Made by a program: the position numbers and the translations under genes. Below, one piece after another: positions 35,951 through 44,605 of a DNA stretch of 47,073 nt (position 1 is its first letter; each line of letters starts with the position of its first letter). The stretch is taken from the NCBI RefSeq assembly GCF_000342005.1, contig NZ_AOHO01000081.1, forward strand, positions 1-47,073, given 5' to 3'. Source of the stretch: Amycolatopsis decaplanina DSM 44594. Its GTDB lineage: Bacteria; Actinomycetota; Actinomycetes; Mycobacteriales; Pseudonocardiaceae. The notes below the pieces were generated by a model that did no database searches, was not told the origin of the DNA, and saw nothing but the letters and a program-made list of their open reading frames with translations.

Positions 35951-36691
35951 GTGACAGTTACCACCTCGGCGGCCGAGGCCGCGCACACCCGTATCGAGCC
36001 CGGAATCCTCTACTTCGGCACCCCGGTGGTGCTCCTCTCGACGGTCGACCAGGCGGGTGCCCCGAACCTCGCCCCGATGTCGTCGGCGTTCTGGCTGGGG
36101 TGGCGGGGCATGCTCGGACTGGGCGCGAAATCCAAGACGGCGCAGAATCTCATGCGCAACCGTGAATGTGTTCTGAATCTCCCTTCCGACGCGCTGGCGG
36201 CCGCCGTCGACAGGCTGGCGCTGACCACCGGATCGGATCCCGTCCCGGCCCGCAAGTACGAGCGCGGCTACCGGCACGAAGCGGACAAGTTCGCCCGCGC
36301 CGGGCTCACCCCGGTCACCTCGGAAACGGTCCGGCCGCCGCGCGTCGCGGAATGCCCGGTGACGATGGAAGCCGTCGTCGAGGCCGTCCACCCTCTCGCC
36401 GAGGACGACCCGAAACAACGCGGCGGCGTTCTCGTGTTCGAGGTCCGCGTGCTGCGCGTCCACGTCCACGACGACGTGCGGATGCCGGGCACCGACGACC
36501 GGATCGACCCCGACCGGTGGCGGCCGCTGATCATGAGCTTCCAGAAGCTCTACGGCCTCGGCCCGCAGGTCCATCCGTCGACATTGGCGAAGATCCCGGA
36601 GCGGCTCTACCGGGGACCCGACATCGAGCGGTCGCGGGATCAGTCGTCGCGGGCGAACGAGAACCGGTTCACCAGCGGCAACCAGCGCTGA
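35951..36691 (+). CDS. Flavin reductase-like FMN-binding split-barrel protein
   Basis: A 246-residue protein. The split-barrel fold is visible in PGILYFGTPVVLLSTVDQAGAPNLAPMSSAFWLGWRGMLGLGAKSKTAQNLMRNRECVLNLPSD, followed by KFARAGLTPVTSETVRPPRVAECPVTMEAVVEAVHPL. These are the flavin-phosphate loop and core strands of flavoredoxin/DIM6-type proteins, which bind FMN. I use the GTG at 35951; there is no clear ribosome site. The 3' end overlaps the converging SEFIR-KAP gene by 52 bp. Confidence 0.8.
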   Translation: MTVTTSAAEAAHTRIEPGILYFGTPVVLLSTVDQAGAPNLAPMSSAFWLGWRGMLGLGAKSKTAQNLMRNRECVLNLPSDALAAAVDRLALTTGSDPVPARKYERGYRHEADKFARAGLTPVTSETVRPPRVAECPVTMEAVVEAVHPLAEDDPKQRGGVLVFEVRVLRVHVHDDVRMPGTDDRIDPDRWRPLIMSFQKLYGLGPQVHPSTLAKIPERLYRGPDIERSRDQSSRANENRFTSGNQR

Positions 36692-39087
36692 TAGGACGCG
36701 GCCAGCAGTGGCCACGATTCGCCGGACAGGCCGCGTTCGAGCTTCGGCCGCAGTTCGTGGTCGTTCATCGACGACACGATCTCGAGAGCGCTGTCGTCAG
36801 GGTCCGTCGCGTCGAGGCCGGTGAACCATCGGACGGCCTCCGGATGTCCGACGTGGACCGCGAGCAGTACCAGTACCGCGCGGAACGGTGCCTCGCGGTC
36901 GCCGTCGGCGAGGAAGCCGGCCAGTTCCTCTCCGGCGAAACGCGCCCGCAGCAGGCGGTACAGGTTCAAGAGTCTCTTCGCGGCCCGCGGGGACCGGATG
37001 AGCGGGGCCAGCGTCGGCAGGAAGTCCAGTTCCGCCGTGGATATCACCAGTCGAGGAGGTCGTACGTCTATTGTGGACTGTTCGGACGACGGTTCCGGCG
37101 CTTCCACGCGAGGAGGAGGATCGGTCGCGACCGGAGAAGGGCGGTCGCCGGTGGCCCGATCCGTTCCGGCGGGCGCGGGCGACGGAGTGGCGTCCTGGAG
37201 CTGCGTGTCGGCGAGCCCGCGCACGAGCCCCGCGAACCCTGGATCGTCCATGGGGGACAACGTGAACGGCACCTGGAAGATCTTCTCGAGGTAGTTCTCG
37301 GCGAAGGATTCCGGATCGTCGCCGAGCATCTCCTCGTAATGCTGCTCGACGGCCTTCTTGAGCCAGCGGGAGTCGACGCCCACCACGACGACGAACACCG
37401 GCAGCGCCAGCAGGAGATGGATGGCTTCGAGGACCTGGACGACGACCTTGGGCGGGCAGCGGTCGAGGTCGTCGATGTAGAGCACGGTGCGTTCGATCTT
37501 CCCGGAACCGTGCGGTACCTCGGCGAGCATGGTCGCGAACGTCTCGAGATCCTTGCGCAGCAACGAGACCACGCCCAAGTGCTCGACGTAGTCCGAAACC
37601 CGGGACTCGGCGAACGACACCAGGTCCTGTCCGGGCGCCAGTTCGGTGACGGCTTTTTCCAGCCGGTCGGATTCGGCATCCAGTTCGGCAAGGCGCCGCT
37701 CGGTCTCTTCGTCCTCTTCGGACGGACCGCCGAGTTTGCCGAGCGCCTGGTGGATCCGGTCCGCGCTGGCGCGCATCCGCAGGACGACGGTCAGCGCGGA
37801 ACTCACCACCGTGAGCCCGCCGAGCACTCCGGAGACCTGCGACCGGCCGACGAGCAGCGTGACGACCAGGACCGCCACCAGCCCGCCGATCAGGACCAGC
37901 AACGGAACCGGATCCCGCCGCAGCCGTCGCCGGAATTCGGCGACGTCCGAACGCAGTCCGCCGGTCTCCTGGGCAAGCCGTTCGAGATCCTCGGCGGTCG
38001 GCTGATCGACACCGATCCTCGACGCGATCCATGCCTTGTCCGCCTCCGTAAGACTGTCGAAGACCGCGCGGACGTACTCACGCGGCTTCCGTCGCCTTCG
38101 GTTCGCCTGCTTCTGCCGGGCCGTCAAGGTTCTGCGTTCGAGGCGGACCGCGCTGAGCCTGCCGAGCAGGGTCTCCTCGGTCTTGCGGCGTTCCGCGAGC
38201 AGGTCGGCTTGGCGCTGAAGGTCGTTCTCGGCGCCGCTCGCGGCGAGGTTGTCGAAGATGTGGGTGGCGAGACTGGCGAGAAGGTTCGCTTCGCTGTAGT
38301 GCCAGGCGTTGAAACTGATCTGGCGGACGCTCGAACAGTAGGAGGACACGGACTTCCCGTGCGTGCCCGCCTCGGTTTCGGCCGCCCGCGCGGAATCGGC
38401 GAGTTCGCGGACGCGCAGTCGCATCTGGCGCATGAAGAAGCTCTTGCCCGAACCCCAGCTGCCGAACAGGCCGATCGACAGGGGAGGGGTGATCATCCGG
38501 GACACCACCAGGTCGGCGAGCATGCGCACGTCGGCGCCGATGCCGAGGCGGTCGACGCCGTCGTCGGTGTCGGGCCGGTAATCGGCGACGTGCGCGGCGA
38601 ACGGATCGAGCGGTGGATCAGCTGGGGCAGGAGGCCAGCTGATTTCGCGTTCGGTCAACGTGGTCAGCAGGGCCGCGGCACCGTCCCTGGTGAAGTCCTG
38701 GACGTTGAGCACGTAACTGGTGTAGGGCGAAAGGGAATCAGGGATGTACTCCAGTGGCTGGCCAGGCAGCATGACCGGCAAGATCCACTGGAGCTTGGCG
38801 CTCTTCAAGAGGTCTTCGTTCACCGGTGGCGGATCGAAGCGATTCCCGCTGTCGATGAGACGCCGGTACTCCGCCGAGGCGATGGCCAGGATGAAGTCCG
38901 TCTTGCCGATCTGGTCGGCCGCCCATGCTGACCAGGCGTGTCCGGGGACGCCCGCCCACTCGTGCAGTGACACGTCGATTCCGGCCTCCTCCCGGAGGAA
39001 GGTGGCCAACCGTCGAACCGTCTCGACGTGCTTGCCCGAGTCGCGCGCGTAAGAAATGAAGACCCGAACCGGGCCGTGAGCGTCCAC
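36640..39087 (-). CDS. SEFIR/TIR-like domain fused to a membrane-linked KAP P-loop NTPase
   Basis: An 815-residue protein. Residues about 6-150 form a SEFIR-like domain (VRVFISYARDSGKHVETVRRLATFLREEAGIDVSLHEW...WAADQIGKTDFILAIASAEYRR). KAP NTPase follows: Walker A LFGSWGSGKS (207-216), FNAWHY (259-264), a charged coiled region, two membrane helices (394-414 and 417-437), a second coiled coil, and Walker B VLYIDDLDRCPP (535-546). A Pro-rich linker (about 630-680) precedes a helical C-terminal region. GTG start 39087 has GGGAGGGG upstream. The architecture, a TIR-family effector on a KAP ATPase, is typical of bacterial anti-phage proteins. Antiviral function is inference; no other defence gene is adjacent. 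Confidence 0.85.
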   Translation of the reverse strand: MDAHGPVRVFISYARDSGKHVETVRRLATFLREEAGIDVSLHEWAGVPGHAWSAWAADQIGKTDFILAIASAEYRRLIDSGNRFDPPPVNEDLLKSAKLQWILPVMLPGQPLEYIPDSLSPYTSYVLNVQDFTRDGAAALLTTLTEREISWPPAPADPPLDPFAAHVADYRPDTDDGVDRLGIGADVRMLADLVVSRMITPPLSIGLFGSWGSGKSFFMRQMRLRVRELADSARAAETEAGTHGKSVSSYCSSVRQISFNAWHYSEANLLASLATHIFDNLAASGAENDLQRQADLLAERRKTEETLLGRLSAVRLERRTLTARQKQANRRRRKPREYVRAVFDSLTEADKAWIASRIGVDQPTAEDLERLAQETGGLRSDVAEFRRRLRRDPVPLLVLIGGLVAVLVVTLLVGRSQVSGVLGGLTVVSSALTVVLRMRASADRIHQALGKLGGPSEEDEETERRLAELDAESDRLEKAVTELAPGQDLVSFAESRVSDYVEHLGVVSLLRKDLETFATMLAEVPHGSGKIERTVLYIDDLDRCPPKVVVQVLEAIHLLLALPVFVVVVGVDSRWLKKAVEQHYEEMLGDDPESFAENYLEKIFQVPFTLSPMDDPGFAGLVRGLADTQLQDATPSPAPAGTDRATGDRPSPVATDPPPRVEAPEPSSEQSTIDVRPPRLVISTAELDFLPTLAPLIRSPRAAKRLLNLYRLLRARFAGEELAGFLADGDREAPFRAVLVLLAVHVGHPEAVRWFTGLDATDPDDSALEIVSSMNDHELRPKLERGLSGESWPLLAASYQRWLPLVNRFSFARDD

Positions 39088-39196
39088 CCGTACCTACCCC
39101 TCCCAAGGCCGAACGGAAGGGCAGTCTAGAGGGCGGCTACTCAGCTGTGGGTGAAACTCCGCCTCCGCTCGGTCACCGGTCGCTACGTTGGATCTC

Positions 39197-40447
39197 ATGA
39201 CTGGGGAACGGCTCGACGGCAGGTACGCGAAACTCTGGGCGGCGAGTACGACCTCCGCGCTGGGCAGCGGTCTCGCGACGGTGGCGGCTCCGTTGCTGAT
39301 CGCCTCCCGCACCGACGAACCGCTCGTGGTCTCGGGCGGGTTCGCGGTGGCGTGGCTGCCTTGGCTGCTGTTCTCGCTACCGGGCGGGGTGCTGGTCGAC
39401 CGGGTGGACCGGCGGAAGCTGATGATCACCCTGGACTGGATCCGCGTGCCCGCCGTCGCACTGCTGGCTGTCGCGATCACGACAGGGAACGTCAGTATCG
39501 CGCTGCTGTACGCCGTTCTCTTCGTGATCAATTCGAGCGAGGTCGTGTTCCGGACGGCGAGCGGGGCGATGCTGCCCGCGATCGTCCCGAAGGCGTTGCT
39601 GGAGCGGGCGAACGGGCGGCTGTACGCCGGGACGACGCTGGCCCACGGCATGCTTTCCGGGCCGCTGAGCGGATTCCTGTTCGGCATCGCGGCGAGCATT
39701 CCGTTCTACGTCAACGCCGGCACGTACGCGGTCAGCGCACTGCTGCTCGGGCTGATCGTCGGCGCCTATCGATCGCGGCCCGGCGACGATCCCGGTGAGC
39801 CGGTCGCGCGGCGCTCGATGCGGTCGGAGGTGGCCGAGGGGTTCCGGTGGCTGGCCGGTCAGCGCCTGCTGCGGACCATGGTCGGGTTGATCGGCATGCT
39901 GAACCTGACGCTCGTCGCGGCCACCTCGGTACTGGTACTGCTGGCGAAGGAGCGGCTGCAACTGGGTTCCGTCGGATACGGCCTGCTCTTCACCTGCATG
40001 GCGGTGGGCGGGCTGTTCGGCTCGGTCGCGGGTGCCCGGCTGATCGCCTGGTGCACGCCGACCTGGACGTTGCGGGTCGGGCTGCTGATCGAGGCCGGTA
40101 CCCACCTGGTGCTGGCGACGAGCACGAGCGCGCCGGTGGTCGGGGTGACGTTGTTCCTGTTCGGGGTGCACGGCGCGCTGTGGGGCATCGTCGGCAGTTC
40201 CCTGCGCCAGCGGCTCACCCCGCCGGAGATGCTCGGCCGGGTCGGCAGCACCAGCCTGTTCATCATCGCGGGCGGCAATTGCGTCGGCGCGCTGCTCGGC
40301 GGCGCGGTGGCGTCGAAGTTCGGGCTGACGACGCCGTACTGGGCCGGTTTCGTGGTGGCGATGATCGTTTCCGCGCTCACCTGGCGGGTGTTCGACCGCT
40401 CGGTCGTCTCCGCGGCCTACGCGGAAGAACCCGCTGTCAGCCGTTGA
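39197..40447 (+). CDS. MFS exporter (EntS/MFS_3-like)
   Basis: A 416-residue membrane protein with about 12 helices. The family start DGRYAKLWAASTTSALGSGLATVAAPLLIA and motif GGVLVDRVDRRKLMITLD resemble the MFS_3 group (enterobactin exporter, macrolide efflux MefA). The second half has GARLIAWCTPTWTLRVGLL and GSSLRQRLTPPEMLGRVGS. Cargo unknown. It is divergent from the SEFIR-KAP gene (109-bp gap). The stop overlaps the converging folE by 11 bp. Confidence 0.86.
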   Translation: MTGERLDGRYAKLWAASTTSALGSGLATVAAPLLIASRTDEPLVVSGGFAVAWLPWLLFSLPGGVLVDRVDRRKLMITLDWIRVPAVALLAVAITTGNVSIALLYAVLFVINSSEVVFRTASGAMLPAIVPKALLERANGRLYAGTTLAHGMLSGPLSGFLFGIAASIPFYVNAGTYAVSALLLGLIVGAYRSRPGDDPGEPVARRSMRSEVAEGFRWLAGQRLLRTMVGLIGMLNLTLVAATSVLVLLAKERLQLGSVGYGLLFTCMAVGGLFGSVAGARLIAWCTPTWTLRVGLLIEAGTHLVLATSTSAPVVGVTLFLFGVHGALWGIVGSSLRQRLTPPEMLGRVGSTSLFIIAGGNCVGALLGGAVASKFGLTTPYWAGFVVAMIVSALTWRVFDRSVVSAAYAEEPAVSR

Positions 40448-41033
40448 TGCCGGTGAGCGCGAAGAATTCCTGCCGCGAACGGGCGTCTTCGCGCAGCGTG
40501 CCGAGCAGGGTGGAGGTGACGGTGCTCGAACCGACGGCCTGGACACCGCGCAGGGTCATGCACGAGTGCTCCGCCTCGATCACCACGCCGACTCCACGGG
40601 GCTCGAGCTGCTCCTCGAGCCAGTCGGCGATCTGTTTGGTGAGCCGCTCCTGAACCTGCGGACGGCAGGCGAAGTGCTCGACGATCCTGGCCAGCTTGGA
40701 CAGGCCGAGGATCCGCTCGCCGGGCAGGTAACCCACGTGCGCGACCCCGACGAACGGGAGCAGATGGTGCTCACAGACGGATCGCACCGGGATCCCCCTG
40801 GCGAGGACGAGTTCGTCGTAGCCCTCGTCGTTGGGGAAGGTCGTGAGGTCGAACGGCCGAGGGGTGAACAGCTCGGCGTACGCGCGCGCCATCCGGCCCG
40901 GGGTGCCGTGGAGGCTCTCGGAGTCCAGCGAAATGCCCAGTGCGGTGAGGAGATCGGCGGCCGCGGCCTCGGCGGCCGCCAGGTCCGGCCCCGGCCCGGT
41001 TTCGTGTACGACGCGCAAGGCGGGAGTGGACAT
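40437..41033 (-). CDS. folE: GTP cyclohydrolase I
   Basis: A 198-residue type IA enzyme converting GTP to 7,8-dihydroneopterin triphosphate, the first step of folate and pterin synthesis. Signatures: ESLHGTPGRMARAYAELF, SVCEHHLLPFVGVAHVGYLPGERILGLSKLARIVEHFACRPQVQERLTKQIADWL (zinc Cys/His residues) and AEHSCMTLRGVQAVGSSTVTS. ATG 41033 has a perfect AGGAGG. Actinomycetes usually keep a housekeeping folE beside ftsH and the other fol genes. None of those is here, so this may be a second copy, possibly controlled by the divergent Cys-rich regulator. Confidence 0.93.
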   Translation of the reverse strand: MSTPALRVVHETGPGPDLAAAEAAAADLLTALGISLDSESLHGTPGRMARAYAELFTPRPFDLTTFPNDEGYDELVLARGIPVRSVCEHHLLPFVGVAHVGYLPGERILGLSKLARIVEHFACRPQVQERLTKQIADWLEEQLEPRGVGVVIEAEHSCMTLRGVQAVGSSTVTSTLLGTLREDARSRQEFFALTGING

Positions 41034-41110
41034 TGGGCCTCCTAGGCTGAGCGCGATCCCCAGTGTATTAAACCAAGAAGTTTGGGCTTTTTGCTACCCG
41101 TCGGCTCATC

Positions 41111-41121
41111 CTACATGGTAG
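41111..41121. promoter_or_regulatory. Dyad in the folE/HTH divergent promoter
   Basis: CTAC-ATG-GTAG in the 131-bp gap between folE and the HTH regulator; a second imperfect dyad (CCAA-N5-TTGG) lies near 41074. The gap is A/T-rich relative to its surroundings. Candidate operator for the 41165 regulator. Confidence 0.35.
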
Positions 41122-41164
41122 ATCCGCCCTGGAGGATGTTCCGCCGGTTGCGATAGGCGATATC

Positions 41165-41884
41165 GTGGTGAACGTGACAGTGCCCGACCCGGACGGCCTC
41201 GACGCCCCCGCAATCGCCGCGGTGGCGGCGCTCGACGACGACCTCCGTCGCGGCATGTACGCCTACGCCCGGCATGTGAGACGCCCCGTCACTCGGGACG
41301 AAGCGGCGGCCGCGGTCGGGATCTCCCGCAAGCTCGCCGCCTTCCATCTCGACAAGCTCGTGGCGGCCGGACTGCTCAGATTCGGCTTCGCGGCCGGTCC
41401 GGTGGTGAAGGTGGGGCGCAGGCCGAAGGTCTACGAACCCGTCGACGAGGCCATTCAGGTGCAGCTTCCCGCCCGGCGTCACGAGATCCTGGCAGGCATC
41501 CTCGCCGAGGCCGTGCTCGCCGAAGGGACCGGCGAGACCGCGAAGGAAGCCGTGCGGCGGGTGGCGGGGGAGCGCGGCTTCGCACTGGGTGAGGAGGAAC
41601 GCGCTCGGACGCGACCCGGGAGGCTCGGCACGGAACGTGCGCTCACCGTGGCCGAAGGAGTGCTTCGCCGCTACGGCTTCGAACCGAGCAGGGACAGCAG
41701 AACCTGCGTCCGGCTGCGGAACTGCCCGTTCCATCCGCTGGCCGCGGAGGCCCCGGAACTGGTCTGTGGGATCAACCAGGCCTTCCTGGCGGGTTTCCTG
41801 AACGGCGTGCGCGCCGGGAACGTGGAGGCTGCCCTCGTTCCCGGCACGGCCGAGTGCTGTGTGGAGCTACGGCAGGCCGAGTAG
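41165..41884 (+). CDS. ArsR-type HTH regulator with C-terminal cysteine cluster
   Basis: A 239-residue regulator. HTH about 18-80 (LDDDLRRGMYAYARHVRRPVTRDEAAAAVGISRKLAAFHLDKLVAAGLLRFGF). The C-terminal part has Cys residues spaced as TCVRLRNCPFHPL...ELVCGIN...ECCVELR, resembling SufR-like regulators that ligate an Fe-S cluster or a metal. GTG starts at 41165, 41168 and 41174 are all possible. It is divergent from folE. Sensing of iron-sulfur status, metal or redox is inferred from the cysteines. Confidence 0.82.
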   Translation: MVNVTVPDPDGLDAPAIAAVAALDDDLRRGMYAYARHVRRPVTRDEAAAAVGISRKLAAFHLDKLVAAGLLRFGFAAGPVVKVGRRPKVYEPVDEAIQVQLPARRHEILAGILAEAVLAEGTGETAKEAVRRVAGERGFALGEEERARTRPGRLGTERALTVAEGVLRRYGFEPSRDSRTCVRLRNCPFHPLAAEAPELVCGINQAFLAGFLNGVRAGNVEAALVPGTAECCVELRQAE

Positions 41885-41889
41885 GCCGA

Positions 41890-42342
41890 TCAGGCGGCGC
41901 CGGCGATCTGCCGCGTGGCGACGTTGAGCCGGTTCCAGGTGTTGATGGCGGCGATGGAGAGGACCAGGCTCGCGAGCTGCGTTTCGTCGTAGTGGTGAGC
42001 CGCCTCGTTCCAGATCTCGTCGTCGACCGGGTCGGCCCGGTCCGCGATACGGGTGAGGGCCTCGGCCAGCGCGAGCGCCGCACGTTCGGCGTCGGTGAAG
42101 TAGGCCGTGTCGCGCCACGCCGCCACGGTGAAGATCCGCTCGTCGGGCTCGCCCGCCTCGCGCAGTTCCTTGGTGTGCATCTCCAGGCAACCGCTGCACC
42201 CGTTGATCTGGCTCGCGCGGACGTGCATGAGGTAGTGCGTGGTCTTCGGGACACCGGTGTCCCCGGCCGACTCCGCCAGCGCGATCAAAGCCTTCAGGGT
42301 GCCGGGGTTCGAGAGAGCGGGGTTCGGGATCCGGGTTTCCAT
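41890..42342 (-). CDS. AhpD-like carboxymuconolactone decarboxylase family protein
   Basis: A 150-residue all-helical protein with the AhpD-type redox motif in HVRASQINGCSGCLEMHTKELREAG (CxxC followed by His). Length and motif fit single-domain peroxidase-associated CMD proteins. They act in thiol-based peroxide defence; specific partners are not apparent here. ATG 42342 has GAAGGAG upstream. Its stop lies 5 bp from the converging HTH gene. Confidence 0.86.
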   Translation of the reverse strand: METRIPNPALSNPGTLKALIALAESAGDTGVPKTTHYLMHVRASQINGCSGCLEMHTKELREAGEPDERIFTVAAWRDTAYFTDAERAALALAEALTRIADRADPVDDEIWNEAAHHYDETQLASLVLSIAAINTWNRLNVATRQIAGAA

Positions 42343-42414
42343 ACTGTTCTCCTTCAGATTTCCGTCTTGCTTTCACCGCACTGACGGATCCCCGAAGGGA
42401 GATGTGACCGGGTT

Positions 42415-43110
42415 CTACCAAGGCACCACTTTGCCGTAGAGATCCAGGAACTGCAGACCCGGCGCGCCTGCCTGTGCTTCGAGGACGTCGACGACGGCGG
42501 GCATGCTCTCCTCGGGGGCGAGAGGAGCGCCGGAGCCGCCGAGTGGCGTCTGGTTGTGGCCGGGGTGGATGAGGAGTTTGGTCTGCCCGTCTTCGGCGTA
42601 CCGGGTGGAGTAGCTGCGCATCAGCTGGTTGAGCGCGGCCTTGCTGGCCTTGTAGGCCTCGAATCCTGGCCTCGTGTTCAGCGAGATGCTGCCCTGCCTG
42701 GACGACATGACCGCGACGGTGCCACCGGGTACGACCAGATCGCGGAGGGCTTCGAGCGCGCGCAGGGGGCTCAACGCGTTGGTGATCATGACTTCAGCGA
42801 ACGTCTCGGTCGAGACCTCGGTGATCGGAAGATTCCCGCGGTCGATCGCGGCGTTGACGAACAGCAGGTCGAGTTTGGTGCCGTCGAGGCGCTCACGCAG
42901 GGCGGCCAGCTGCTCGTCGCTGGTCATCTCCAGCGATTCGACCCGCAGCCGCCCGTTCGAGGCGTCGGCTTTCTCCTGAAGGCCGCCACCGCTTTGGCGT
43001 GTCGTGGCGACGACCTGCCAGTCACGCCGTACGAGCTCCTCGGCGAGGGCCAGCCCCAGGCCACGCGAGGCGCCGATGACGAGAGCTCGGCGGTCGGAGG
43101 TATTGGGCAC
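42415..43110 (-). CDS. Short-chain dehydrogenase/reductase
   Basis: A 231-residue classical-type SDR with ALVIGASRGLGLALAEEL (cofactor site), LLFVNAAIDRG in place of NNAG, a Ser in VAVMSSRQGS, and the catalytic YKASK. GTG start 43110 follows AAGGAG. It is divergent from a TetR gene with a 26-bp operator-like repeat between, so it is probably the TetR target. Substrate unknown. Confidence 0.86.
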   Translation of the reverse strand: MPNTSDRRALVIGASRGLGLALAEELVRRDWQVVATTRQSGGGLQEKADASNGRLRVESLEMTSDEQLAALRERLDGTKLDLLFVNAAIDRGNLPITEVSTETFAEVMITNALSPLRALEALRDLVVPGGTVAVMSSRQGSISLNTRPGFEAYKASKAALNQLMRSYSTRYAEDGQTKLLIHPGHNQTPLGGSGAPLAPEESMPAVVDVLEAQAGAPGLQFLDLYGKVVPW

Positions 43111-43135
43111 GAAAACTCCTTGATGGTGGAATTTT

Positions 43136-43161
43136 GTCTAGACGCGACGTTGCGTCTGGAC
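43136..43161. promoter_or_regulatory. TetR-type operator
   Basis: Inverted repeat GTCTAGACGC-gacgtt-GCGTCTGGAC (one mismatch in 10-bp arms) in the 106-bp gap between the divergent SDR and TetR genes. Confidence 0.6.
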
Positions 43162-43216
43162 GGTAGCACGGGCCCTCTCGACAGGGCGCGGCCGTGCTGA
43201 GAGGTACTGTGGCCGC

Positions 43217-43807
43217 ATGCCAGCCGTGAATTCGCAGCCCCGCAGGGCGCGCTCCGGCAACCAGCGCGACGAGGGCGCCCGCCTGGCCGTGCTCCATGCC
43301 GCGGACGACCTTCTCGTCGAGCACGGCTTCGCGCGGCTGACCATCGAGGCGATCGCTCGCCGAGCGGGCGTCGCCAAGCAGACGATCTACCGCTGGTGGC
43401 CGTCGAAGGTCGAGGTCCTCCTCGACACGCTCATCGAGGACAGTGAAAAGCGCTTCCCTGTCCCGGCGGAGAAATCGGCTGAGGACAGCATCCGCGGCTA
43501 CTTCCGCGGTTTCGCGCGGTTCGTCACCCGCGATCCGGCCGGCAAGGTCCTCCTCGCGCTCCTCGCCGAGGCGCAGCACAGTCCCGAAACGGCCAAGAGC
43601 CTTCACGACCGCTATCTCGGCCCCCGCCGGGAGCTGGAACGCGACCTCCTCGCGCGCGGAATCGAGGCCGGCGAGGTTTCACCCAAGCTCGACCTCGACG
43701 CGACGCTCGACGCCGTCGTCGGCCCGATCGTCTACCGGGCACTGACGGGTGCGAGCGTTCCCCGCGCTCTGGTGGACGCCCTCTTCGACGGACTGCTCAA
43801 GCCCTAG
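43217..43807 (+). CDS. TetR family transcriptional regulator
   Basis: A 196-residue repressor. HTH: ARLAVLHAADDLLVEHGFARLTIEAIARRAGVAKQTIYRWWPSKVEVLLDTLIED (residues 22-76). The C-terminal part (EDSIRGYFRGFARFVTRDPAGKVLLALLAEAQ...) resembles the TetR_C_16-like ligand domain. ATG 43217, 56 bases after the operator-like repeat. Likely self-repression and control of the SDR gene. The last 4 bases overlap the converging glycosyltransferase. Confidence 0.87.
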   Translation: MPAVNSQPRRARSGNQRDEGARLAVLHAADDLLVEHGFARLTIEAIARRAGVAKQTIYRWWPSKVEVLLDTLIEDSEKRFPVPAEKSAEDSIRGYFRGFARFVTRDPAGKVLLALLAEAQHSPETAKSLHDRYLGPRRELERDLLARGIEAGEVSPKLDLDATLDAVVGPIVYRALTGASVPRALVDALFDGLLKP

Positions 43808-44595
43808 TACTCCAGCCACCCGGGATCAGACACGGGATCTGTGCGCGAAGGCGTTGCCCGACATCGTCGGCGCGCCAACATGACCTCGGCGCGTTCCCCG
43901 ATCAGCCGCATCCGCGCGAGCCGTTCGCCGTCGTCGTTGTGCGCCGCGGACCGGGTGACCTGCCCGGCCCACTTCCGGTAGAACATGCCGCACGTGGAGA
44001 CGAAGTAGCCATCGGAGCAGGCGTTGGCGGCGAGGATCAGCCCGGTGTCCTCCGACGCGGGCAGCGCCATCCAGCCGCCCAGATCCAGCAGCAGGTCGCG
44101 GCGGATGCACAAGGTCCCGGCGACCACGGGCGACACGTAGTCGTTGCGCTGCCAGTACCGAAGGATCGCCCCTCGTTCGATCCGGCCCTCCTCGGGATCG
44201 CTGTCGACGCCGGCCGTGGTCCCGTCCGGGAGGAGGTCGAGGACCCGGCAGGTGGTCCAGTCGATCGCGGGGTCCTCCAGCGCCGAGATGTCCCGCGCGA
44301 GCGCGCCGGGCGCCAGAAGGTCGTCGGCGTCGAGCGCCTTGATCAACTCCCCGGAGCCGCGGGACAGGGCCATCATCCGCGCCACTCCGGGACCGCCCCG
44401 GCGACCCGAGCCGGGGAGTACCCGCTCGTCGGCGGGGAGGACGCCGTCGAGCAGACCGGTCTCGCCGTCCTCCTGGACCAGCCATTCCCAGGTCCAGCCC
44501 GGCGGGAGTTCCTGCGCGGCGAGCGATGCGTACGCCTCGGCCAGGTACGGCAAGCTCGGCGGGTGGACCGGGGTGATCACGCTGATGACCGGCAT
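43804..44595 (-). CDS. Family 2 (GT-A) glycosyltransferase
   Basis: A 263-residue enzyme with the GT-A start VISVITPVHPPSLPYLAEAYASLAAQELPPGWTWEWLVQEDG, and the metal/nucleotide motif KALDADDLLAPGALARDI (DAD). GGWMALPASEDTGLILAANA matches the later acidic acceptor-site region. No membrane helices. No polysaccharide genes surround it, so donor and acceptor are unknown. Confidence 0.82.
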   Translation of the reverse strand: MPVISVITPVHPPSLPYLAEAYASLAAQELPPGWTWEWLVQEDGETGLLDGVLPADERVLPGSGRRGGPGVARMMALSRGSGELIKALDADDLLAPGALARDISALEDPAIDWTTCRVLDLLPDGTTAGVDSDPEEGRIERGAILRYWQRNDYVSPVVAGTLCIRRDLLLDLGGWMALPASEDTGLILAANACSDGYFVSTCGMFYRKWAGQVTRSAAHNDDGERLARMRLIGERAEVMLARRRCRATPSRTDPVSDPGWLEY

Positions 44596-44605
44596 GAACG
44601 CAACG

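Noticed and set aside
36166..38931. 921-codon frame antisense to the SEFIR-KAP gene
   Set aside because: Same codon-bias artefact; no motif, while the minus-strand protein has intact Walker A and B motifs.
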